Shown in pieces: positions 10,001 through 16,914 of a stretch of 64,000 nt of DNA. The notes under the pieces are model-generated. The model had not been told where the DNA came from. It saw only the letters and a program-made list of their open reading frames with translations, and made no database searches. The stretch comes from Opitutia bacterium (GTDB taxonomy: Bacteria > Verrucomicrobiota > Verrucomicrobiae > Opitutales > UBA953), in assembly GCA_004558035.1 (NCBI GenBank), contig SFEJ01000014.1:27686-91685 (forward strand), in the 5' to 3' direction. Numbering within the stretch: position 1 is the first letter of the stretch; every line of letters begins with the position of its first letter. The position numbers and the translations under genes are program-made.

Positions 10001-12757
10001 CGGATTCTTTTTCGGAGACACCGTGCGCGGCTTCGGCTTTCCGTCCTTCTCCGGCTTCGGCAGAAACAGCTCCCGCAGCTCATTCGAGATGTCGGCGTCG
10101 CCGAGCGCGTCGCCATGCCGGGAAATAAAACGCTGCACGACTTCGCTCACATTTTCGTCCGTCAGCGTGCGACCCGGCTTTGCGCTTCCCTGTCCGTCGC
10201 CGCGGGTAGTCGATGCCGCCTGTGCCGGCTTCGGCATCGGAATCGTGTTGTCGGCGTTCTCGCTGTTCTGCGGAGCGGGCGCGGCGTTGCCGCCGTTTTC
10301 GGTCTCCGCTTTCGTTTCTGCTTCCGCTTCTTTCAGCTTTTGTTCGGCGCGCTGGGCGACGCGAACGCGCTCCTTCACCTGCGCGAGCGCGGCTTCCGAC
10401 GCGCGGGCGAGCACGTCGAAGCCCTTGACCATGCGTTTGTCGAACTTCACGCCCGTTTCCTCCGCGATTTTGCGGATATGCGATTCCTTCTGCTCGGCGC
10501 TCCACGTCGGGTCATAACGCGTCTGTGCGTCGTCTCCCATCACCCGCATCACGAACGAGCTCGTGTCCAACGTCGGAAAAAGCCCTTTCTCGCCCTTGGC
10601 GCGACGCGTCGCCTTCTTGTCGCCCGCATCGTCCAGCGCGGACATGAAACGCGCGGTCGCCTGTGCACCGAAAGCCTGTCGCACCATGCCCATGTAAATC
10701 TGTTCTTTCTCCGCTCCGCTCAACGCCGCGTCGAGATTCAGCGGAGCATTCTCGCCGAACACTCCTAACTCACGCAGAGACTCATAAACGTCGGGATTCT
10801 CCCTCAGATGCTTCAGACACGCTTCGCGGTCCCGCGAACGAAGCTGCGCGCGCTGACCGACCGCCGCACCGTGAAGCAGAAGCGTCGCCGCGACCACCTC
10901 GCCGATGAACGCCGGCTGGCGCGCATTCTCAAGTCCTTCGACCGCGCCGCTTCGGAAAGAATCCCAAGAGAATCCATCTGTCGCCATGCGCTCAAAGCCC
11001 GAATTGGACGCCTCCTGCGCGGTTTCCGTCACCAGCTCCTCCGCAACACTCGCGGCCATGCCGAGAGCACCCTTGCCGAGCTTCTGCGCCAGCGTCCTGT
11101 CCACGTAGATGCTCGCCAGCTCGCTGTTCGTCCGATTAGCCAATTCGGTGCTGCGCCCCGCACCGAGCGTCAACGCAGTCTTGCCGAAGCGGGAAAGCCC
11201 GGAAACGGCGGCAATCACTTTACCGCCGACGAACTCAAGCCCTGCCTCCGTCACACCCGCACCGAGCCCCGCGACCGTCGCAGAATCAAAATCCGCGCCT
11301 TTCGCGACAGCCTTGCGCGAAATGTCGCCGGCGGTCGTCGGAATATAGCTCGCGGCGGCAGTGACGCCTGTGATTCCTCCGAGCAGAATCGGAATGGAAC
11401 GCGAAACGGAATAAAGCGCGCTGCCCGAATGCTGCGCCGCCTCTCCCAAAAGCGTTTCGCCGTGCATATACTGACGAGACAAATTTTCGAGCAATGCCGC
11501 CCGAGCCACATGCTGGTCGCGCAGACGCGAAACCACTTTCTCGGCGGCGTCGAAAAACGCCTCGCGCTGCTCGGAAGAAGAAAATTCGTAGCTCACGCCC
11601 GAAATCTCGCCGCTTTCCGGAAGCGCAGCCTTCCACGACTCTTTCGGAAACGGAAGACCGCTCTTTTCCATCTCGCGACGGAGCAGCCGTCCCGAATCGG
11701 TCGGCAGAGAGCCGTTGTCGAAGAACGCGCCGCCGTCCATCCTGCCGCGCTCCCTTCTCAGCGAATCAGAAAACCGCTCGATCGTATTGCGGGAAACAAG
11801 GTCAAACACACCGCGCACATCGTCATTCGCGCCCGTCCCGAAAGCATCCATCAAAATGCCGAAGCTGCTGGACGTATCTTCATTCGCGAACACGCTCGCC
11901 CACTGCGCGACCTTCGCGACGCGCTCCGGCTTCACGCCGGCACCGATAAGCCACCGAGGAGCTTCCGACGCGATTTTATACTTGTCGATGCCCGAGCGAT
12001 ACTGTCCGCCTATCGTCAGTGCGGCACGCGTCTCGATGACGTTCAGACCGTCCGCGCGCGCCGCACGCCAGCGAGCCAGCACGGACTTGTCCAAAAATCC
12101 GCGATCTCGAAGCTGGGACGCCATCTCGTTGGGCGATAACCGCCCATACTCGCCGACGTCGAGACCGAGCGTTTCCGCCGCGCCTTCAATCGTCATCTCA
12201 CCGCTGTCGAGAGCGTCGGCGACCTCTGAAATCTGAAGCCCCTTGTCGCCGACCATGCTCGTGAGCGCGTTGAACGCACCGGAAGCGGTCCGCGCGCCCG
12301 TCCCGAACTCACCGCGCGCCATCGAATTGATATAATCTTCTTCCTTAGCCTCGGGATTCAGAAGCTGATAAAGCCCGAAACCCGCTTTCAGTAAAAGCTC
12401 CTCATTATTGGGATTCTCGCGAGCCTCGTTGACGAGCTTCGTCAGCCCACGCAGCCAACGACGCTGCGGCGCGCGGACGTCCTCCACGACTCGCACGCCG
12501 TCCTCAGACACGCGAGCGCCCCAAACCTCCGGATCGGATGCCGTCCCGGCAAGCGGCACATAGCCGTTCCCGTCGAAGCGTTCTTCGACGTTTTCCTCCG
12601 TCGGAACGAACACGCCGCCGACCGCTCCGGAACGCTTCGCAGGAGCTGAAATCGACAGTCTCGGGAGAGAAGCGCCGCCGAGCGTCGAGCGTTCGGAGAT
12701 CGGATTCAGAAAATCGCCCGCGCCGTCCGCGAGACCGCCAAGTTCTTCATTTGCCAT
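6881..12757 (-). CDS. Giant polyvalent virion protein, N-terminal part
   Basis: This 1958-residue frame is the N-terminal part of a roughly 3640-residue polyvalent protein, the last gene of the late module. A glycine-rich hydrophobic stretch lies around residues 440-540. Around 1040-1180 is a metallopeptidase-like domain with HEAVWH, matching the HExxxH of polyvalent zincins. Around 1300-1435 a domain with LRISDHRAKA resembles nuclease-like polyvalent domains. Around 1475-1805 is a first ADP-ribosyltransferase-like domain (MGTGEGSQYYGWGMYF). The frame then reaches KRFKRWFGDWE, the usual lead-in to a second such domain that continues in another frame at 7035. The final ~50 residues after that point are probably out-of-frame translation. 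The protein likely enters the host with phage DNA. Confidence 0.82.
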   Translation of the reverse strand: MANEELGGLADGAGDFLNPISERSTLGGASLPRLSISAPAKRSGAVGGVFVPTEENVEERFDGNGYVPLAGTASDPEVWGARVSEDGVRVVEDVRAPQRRWLRGLTKLVNEARENPNNEELLLKAGFGLYQLLNPEAKEEDYINSMARGEFGTGARTASGAFNALTSMVGDKGLQISEVADALDSGEMTIEGAAETLGLDVGEYGRLSPNEMASQLRDRGFLDKSVLARWRAARADGLNVIETRAALTIGGQYRSGIDKYKIASEAPRWLIGAGVKPERVAKVAQWASVFANEDTSSSFGILMDAFGTGANDDVRGVFDLVSRNTIERFSDSLRRERGRMDGGAFFDNGSLPTDSGRLLRREMEKSGLPFPKESWKAALPESGEISGVSYEFSSSEQREAFFDAAEKVVSRLRDQHVARAALLENLSRQYMHGETLLGEAAQHSGSALYSVSRSIPILLGGITGVTAAASYIPTTAGDISRKAVAKGADFDSATVAGLGAGVTEAGLEFVGGKVIAAVSGLSRFGKTALTLGAGRSTELANRTNSELASIYVDRTLAQKLGKGALGMAASVAEELVTETAQEASNSGFERMATDGFSWDSFRSGAVEGLENARQPAFIGEVVAATLLLHGAAVGQRAQLRSRDREACLKHLRENPDVYESLRELGVFGENAPLNLDAALSGAEKEQIYMGMVRQAFGAQATARFMSALDDAGDKKATRRAKGEKGLFPTLDTSSFVMRVMGDDAQTRYDPTWSAEQKESHIRKIAEETGVKFDKRMVKGFDVLARASEAALAQVKERVRVAQRAEQKLKEAEAETKAETENGGNAAPAPQNSENADNTIPMPKPAQAASTTRGDGQGSAKPGRTLTDENVSEVVQRFISRHGDALGDADISNELRELFLPKPEKDGKPKPRTVSPKKNPKHKKPKTKANVETQESVELDENVMNALKGLRARAYSAFQFESALEAYAESCRKDLQTRTSKETRAERLGFYAAKHAGVTNGVGSFAEFVRYSWEARAEDRNRVEMSALTEKGRVKLIRMMKKLFGIELEIGAVPSWASAADRAKIVRGEVNGIFDGDRAWVSDVNGLVGTTLHEAVWHNVWAQCAKARAKLELLGDRVTPEEKERLEKLAALGYKMKEYVANVPQWLRDRVAAEYGYGERGGAEVAEVLEEVGAFLFETEFEQELLDELDDASHKWWTKVRGLFAKAFPLVTGRGADDEASFERAGGLSDAHAAMREMMDAVLASDGEEAVGVGEEGEEGDEKYSRRRSGTENAKNPREALPAIGRETNPTIAPEDSGVNISITDGNRKQILDSLDGLRGKNIPDPKQFLSALKRAFGFKSDKGSKYVHQIRDDERLTLRISDHRAKAIQFAERKEPTGNTSVVVKLFDTRFHPARGAELVQFVYYPDKFSKAKADDIVDGVKNWIDVGTFNGALADSVESSGNGLVSRGGVVPLDAKEAGKKLSELVDDGDEVDVGGVSYSVVRPGKAFHVSAADFEKFDSLFMGTGEGSQYYGWGMYFLTRPRVWRNYREQFTRFGEAKELTPEMLKKASELEKIYSEKFEAVKPIRENYYDLLHQCRDIERKIGEACGRVYRKLSATAEDVRIWELACRTFAHIERVNSAPDNYDVDCLLKNVLSFKREVSNSSCSLKQELLDVLESIDPLLEKARALKPELVSSKRAFDIASDSAMRAYENWFAAKTGRPVVRPYTYRVEFDETAENMLDWTKELTREQFDKFLTALQKRNPELATFYESYRDRPPVLSRLHTDARAIDRRDISLALDDAGFIGHTMPVGGMHTDDYRHGHNYVIYNADERVRITGKARFSKVRGNGKNETNGTAETEYLESSDFGEDGRAKPEILAEIEAEKAKIREDAQKNGSFMKAPNGAPSKLDAEQWVLVRTKRFKRWFGDWEAAAKRKDEKDGAAGGLPWDEREVLRIFAQVRNAERVFARQRFLFHGR

Positions 12758-12818
12758 GAAGCTGTTTTAACGGCTCGCGCGACGCCGCGCGTCTCGCCCG
12801 CGTTAGCCCGCTCAAAGC

Positions 12819-15251
12819 CTACTTTCCGCCGCGGACCGAATCGTCCTTCGGCTTGGCGAACTCACGAGTTTTCTGCTCGTAAAGACCGCTCACGAGACGC
12901 CATTCGCCGTTCGGCGCACGATAAAGTATGTCGCCGAGCAGACGTCCGAATTTGTCCCTGCCGTCGAAGACGACGCGCACGTCCGTCGCGCCTCTCAGAT
13001 TGCCCGAAAGGTAATCTGACGATCTGACGCCCAGCGAACGCTCTAATTGATCGACGAAATTGATTTTCTCCGCAGTGTTGATTCCGCGAATGCGCACGTC
13101 GAACTTCTTGCCGCTCGCATCCGTCACGCGCACCGTGTCTCCGTCAACGACGGCGTTCTTGCCGAGCTTAGCCGAAAATTCATAACCGCCGACGCCCTTG
13201 TTCGTGCCGAACCGGGAAGGTTTCGTTCCGGCGGGAGCGACTTCCGAAGTCGTGTCCGCGAACGATTTTTTGTCGTAAGAGCCCGCGTCAAAGGCGACGA
13301 CGCCGACGTTCGCGCCGAGACGCTTCAACACGGCGAGCTTCTGATCGAAGTTGGCGCCCTCTCGGATCATCTCCTCGATTTTGCTGACGTTTTCTTCGAT
13401 TTCGGCGCCCAGCGAGCTGCCCGCGTTCGCGAAGTCAAAATTGCACTTCTGAAGCACCGTGATCATCTTGTCCAGCCCCTTCAGCATCGCGTCGCGGCAG
13501 TGTTTGTTCTCCTCGGCGGAAATTTTGTAGGACTTGCCGTTGATGATGCTGCGCTGCGCGCCGACCGTGCCTTCGCACTGAGCACGAATGCTCTCGATGC
13601 GCGAAACCATCTGCGTCACCGCGTTCCCGCCCTTGCTTGCGCCTTCGAGTGCAAGCGTCAGCAGCTTCACGTCTTCTTTCGTGAAGGCGAGTTCCGGATT
13701 GCGAAGAAAATCGTGCACCATAGCCGCTTCAGCGACGTGCTTGCCGTCGGAAGCCGTCGTGCACAGATTCAGCATATCCCAAAGCTCGCGCGCGCCCACG
13801 CGACGACGCTTCACCGTTTCCCGGACACGCACTTTCGCGCTCGCTTTCTCGCTCAGCACGCCGAAGCCGACGTCTTTCTCGTTCATTGCGCGATATTCGT
13901 TCGACTCGAACGGCATACCGGAAGCGACGCCGACGCCGTCGGGAATGATGAACGGAACGGGAGGATTCCCGCCGAACACCTTGGAATAACTTTTTTTGCA
14001 CTCGTCGGGGATGGCGGCGCCGGCGAGAGTCGCTTGCAGCGATTCGCAAAGAATTTTCGTCGCGCCCTCGCTCACCAGCCGAAGATTCTCGCTTTTTTGA
14101 GCGTCGTAAATCTCCTTCAAAGTCTTTTCCTTGTCTTTGTGCACCTTGACCAACGCGTCCTCGAACGCCGAATAATCGCCGCCGAAGCACGTCTCCACGA
14201 ACTCTTTGCCGTCCTTCGTCGTGCGCGCCCATCGAATGCGTTCGGCAAGCGCCTCACCGAGCTGAGCCAGCCCGAGCTGCTTGCTCTCCGCGCACTTGTC
14301 GGACAATCTGTTGGAATAAGCCGTCATGAATCCTTGCACGCGCGCGGCGGTCTGAAATTCGGAAGCGAATTGAGCGCATTCCGCGTCAAAATGCTTTTTG
14401 TAGTAAGGAAGCATCTTGTCGCGGAACAGCGCCTCCTCGCTGCTCAGTTCGAACCCCTCGCTCCCGTCGTTCTTTTTGCCGTCGTAGTTGCTCAGCTCGT
14501 TGATCTTCGACAGCAGCTCGTTCAAAACGACGGGATACTGCTTGACGGCTTCCTCACGCTCCAGCGTCTTTAGATACGCAATGCGGGAATCAGTGAACTT
14601 CTGCATGTTGGTCAGAGCGCTGATTTTCGCGGCGGAAGCCGCTTCGTCCGGAGTCGCGCCGCTCGCGAGGGCAAAGTCGTGATAAACTCGCACGTTTTCG
14701 GCAGAAGCGTTCTTCAGCCTTTCGAGAGAGTCGTTCTTTTCACGCACGCGGTTCTCCTTGAACTTCGTCGAATAATTCGTCCGAAGAAAATGCTCGAAAG
14801 TCACGCGCCCCGCGCTTCGCAGATTCGCGCCGACGCGCTTCGCGGCGGGAGAGATCGCGGAATCGTTCATCGCCGTTTCATCGTGCCACTTGTCGAAGTC
14901 GGCGCGCTGCTGCACCACCCACGCGTCCAGCTTTTCCTGCGTGGACAAATCGAAGTCCCCGCGAAGAATTTTCTCCTGCAGGTCGGTCTGACGCTCCGAA
15001 GCAAGAACCTCATAAGTTTTCTGCGCGCGCAAATCTTCTTCGTCTTGGATGCGCTTCACGTTTCGCGCGGCGGCGTCGAAGCCCTTGTTCAGTGCGTCGC
15101 CGGCAGCCTCGAACATTCTGCTTCGAGCCTCGCCGAGTTTGCCCAGAGCGCCCGAAACGCGCGAATAGGCGCGCTCCACGGCGGCGTCGCTCCAAAGTGC
15201 CGGCTGCTTCACGCCGCCGTTTCCTCCCTGCAGCATAGGTATGTTGCCCAT
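12819..15251 (-). CDS. Internal virion protein with C-terminal thermonuclease-like domain
   Basis: This 810-residue protein lies between the gp14-like gene and the polyvalent gene, where T7-like phages encode DNA-ejection proteins. Most of it is helical and charged. The last ~115 residues form a staphylococcal-nuclease-like domain: DGDTVRV, VRIRGINTAEK and GRDKFGR, which supply the expected Asp, both Arg and the Glu. The residue equivalent to Asp40 of the Staphylococcus enzyme is Asn (GINTAE), so calcium binding or activity may be changed. A good ribosome site (GGAAAGGAAA) precedes the ATG. The role, ejected nuclease or structural scaffold, is inferred. Confidence 0.8.
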   Translation of the reverse strand: MGNIPMLQGGNGGVKQPALWSDAAVERAYSRVSGALGKLGEARSRMFEAAGDALNKGFDAAARNVKRIQDEEDLRAQKTYEVLASERQTDLQEKILRGDFDLSTQEKLDAWVVQQRADFDKWHDETAMNDSAISPAAKRVGANLRSAGRVTFEHFLRTNYSTKFKENRVREKNDSLERLKNASAENVRVYHDFALASGATPDEAASAAKISALTNMQKFTDSRIAYLKTLEREEAVKQYPVVLNELLSKINELSNYDGKKNDGSEGFELSSEEALFRDKMLPYYKKHFDAECAQFASEFQTAARVQGFMTAYSNRLSDKCAESKQLGLAQLGEALAERIRWARTTKDGKEFVETCFGGDYSAFEDALVKVHKDKEKTLKEIYDAQKSENLRLVSEGATKILCESLQATLAGAAIPDECKKSYSKVFGGNPPVPFIIPDGVGVASGMPFESNEYRAMNEKDVGFGVLSEKASAKVRVRETVKRRRVGARELWDMLNLCTTASDGKHVAEAAMVHDFLRNPELAFTKEDVKLLTLALEGASKGGNAVTQMVSRIESIRAQCEGTVGAQRSIINGKSYKISAEENKHCRDAMLKGLDKMITVLQKCNFDFANAGSSLGAEIEENVSKIEEMIREGANFDQKLAVLKRLGANVGVVAFDAGSYDKKSFADTTSEVAPAGTKPSRFGTNKGVGGYEFSAKLGKNAVVDGDTVRVTDASGKKFDVRIRGINTAEKINFVDQLERSLGVRSSDYLSGNLRGATDVRVVFDGRDKFGRLLGDILYRAPNGEWRLVSGLYEQKTREFAKPKDDSVRGGK

Positions 15252-15266
15252 AAGATTTCCTTTCCA

Positions 15267-15788
15267 TTATTTCGCGAACGCGCTCGCCTGTGCCGCGCTG
15301 CCGAACAGACTGCCCGCCGCGCCGAACATGCTCGAAACCATATTCGCTTTGCCGGTCGCTTTCGCCAGCCGCGCTTGGGTCTGCAGACCGATCGTGTTCA
15401 GCCGCGATTCGGTCTGAAGCTGCACGGTCTGCTCGATCGCCTGTTGCCGAACCTGCCACTTCTGAAACGCGATCTCTTCGTCGTTCCTGCGCTGGACTTC
15501 CTGCGCCGTCTGCGAATTCTGCATGATGCCGGCGCTCGCCACCGCGCTCGCCGTCTCTGCTTCCGCGCTCAGCCGAGTCTGCTCCAAAATCTTCAGCTGA
15601 AGCGCCGAATTTTTGTGCACGCTCGCGATGTTCCGATTCGCGACCGCCTCCTGCGACTTCGCTTGCGAAAGCAGCAGCTTCGACTGCGCCTTCGCCGTGT
15701 AGTAAGAATTAAGCCCCGAAAGCACGCTCCCAGTTGCGGAGAACAGACCTCCGGCGATCGACAAATTACTTGCTGCGCCCCAAGCCAT
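15267..15788 (-). CDS. Internal virion protein (gp14-like)
   Basis: This 173-residue protein starts with a glycine/alanine-rich hydrophobic stretch (AGGLFSATGSVLSGLNSYYTAKAQ), continues with Gln/Ala-rich helices and ends with a second Gly/Ala-rich segment (GAAGSLFGSAAQ). That layout and its place directly after the tail adaptor match the small internal core proteins of T7-like phages (gp14 type), which form the outer-membrane part of the ejection channel. There is no catalytic motif. The match is by layout and context. Confidence 0.6.
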   Translation of the reverse strand: MAWGAASNLSIAGGLFSATGSVLSGLNSYYTAKAQSKLLLSQAKSQEAVANRNIASVHKNSALQLKILEQTRLSAEAETASAVASAGIMQNSQTAQEVQRRNDEEIAFQKWQVRQQAIEQTVQLQTESRLNTIGLQTQARLAKATGKANMVSSMFGAAGSLFGSAAQASAFAK

Positions 15789-15789
15789 G

Positions 15790-16905
15790 TCACGCTCCTG
15801 CCGTTTTCAGTGTTTTGCTCATGCCGCGCTGTCGGTTCAGCACCTGCGTCACCACGCGCGGACGTTCCCGCGTCCAAAACTGTTCTTCCAGCTTCTGCGC
15901 CGTCGCCAAATCGCCCAACCCCGTCGCGGTGATGCGTGCCGCGACGAGCTTGACGACAAGCCCGAAAAGCTCGCTCGACCACTCGGCGGGGTTCTCGGAA
16001 TAACGCACGTAAAGCGATTCGACGTGCCCGTCGGGTTCACTCGCGCTCCAAATGCGCGAACCTTCCTCGAACCACTTTTTGTCCGAGCTCACGGCGAGAA
16101 CGCGCAGACAGCGTTCGGGGCGGTAGTAGCAATAAACGTGGCGCCCGTCACGCGTCCCCTCTCTGCCCGTCCATTGCAGACGATCACAGTGAATCAGCTC
16201 CGTCCAGCGTGTCAGACTCTGCACTTCCTTGACAGTCGGAAGCAGCACGCCGCGAAGCGCGCGCCCCATCATGCTCGCGTCGCCGCGCCAATCCGCGATC
16301 GCGGGAGCGCCCACCGCCCTCAGCGCGGAATCGACCACGCCGTCCAACGAAACGCCTTGGTTTACGCCGCGAACCTTCAAGGAAGACTGCGCCGCGTCCG
16401 AAATGCTCGCGAGATATGTCCCGTAGAACTCCTTTTCAAGACCGACAGTCCCCGAAAGATCATGCGCGACACCCGGATAAATGCGGGCGGCGAGCAGTTT
16501 CACGACGGCGGTCGTCAGCAGCGCACCCCACTCCTGCGGGTTTTCCGAATGGCGCAGAAAGACGACCTGCACGCGTTCCGGAGGAAAAGGCGAATCGACG
16601 TGAAACTTGCCGCCTCGCTCCGTGTAAAGCAGCTCCCTCTCGGCGTCGCACACGCGAAGCACGCGCAGACAGTCTGCAGGAAGCGTGAACGTCGCGCCGT
16701 CCGCGCCCGAGCCGCCGTCGGCGAGAAGCTCCGCGTCCGTCTCAAGCTCGCTCCACGGCAACAGCGTCTGCACCTCGCGGATGGTCGGCTTCAGATGAGC
16801 CTTCAGCACGTCGTGCGTGCTCGTTCCCGTTCCGTCCCATTGCTCCACCGTCGTTTCGCCGATGGAACTCAAAGCCGCGTTGCATACTTCCGTCAGATTC
16901 TCCAT
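15790..16905 (-). CDS. Tail tubular protein A-like adaptor, tandem duplicated
   Basis: This 371-residue protein resembles the T7 gp11-type adaptor that joins portal and nozzle (N-terminus CNAALSSIGE). Two homologous halves are visible in a row. LLPWSELETDAELL, CLRVLRVCD and VRHSENPQEW-like elements of residues ~40-165 recur as LTRWTELIHCDRLQ, CLRVLAVSS and VRYSENPAEW in residues ~225-350, each followed by a KL(L/V)AARI helix. The family is normally a single domain of about 190 residues, so this is an in-gene duplication. If the ring stays 12-fold by domain, only six chains would be needed, which is inference. Confidence 0.8.
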   Translation of the reverse strand: MENLTEVCNAALSSIGETTVEQWDGTGTSTHDVLKAHLKPTIREVQTLLPWSELETDAELLADGGSGADGATFTLPADCLRVLRVCDAERELLYTERGGKFHVDSPFPPERVQVVFLRHSENPQEWGALLTTAVVKLLAARIYPGVAHDLSGTVGLEKEFYGTYLASISDAAQSSLKVRGVNQGVSLDGVVDSALRAVGAPAIADWRGDASMMGRALRGVLLPTVKEVQSLTRWTELIHCDRLQWTGREGTRDGRHVYCYYRPERCLRVLAVSSDKKWFEEGSRIWSASEPDGHVESLYVRYSENPAEWSSELFGLVVKLVAARITATGLGDLATAQKLEEQFWTRERPRVVTQVLNRQRGMSKTLKTAGA

Positions 16906-16914
16906 GTCGTTCCT

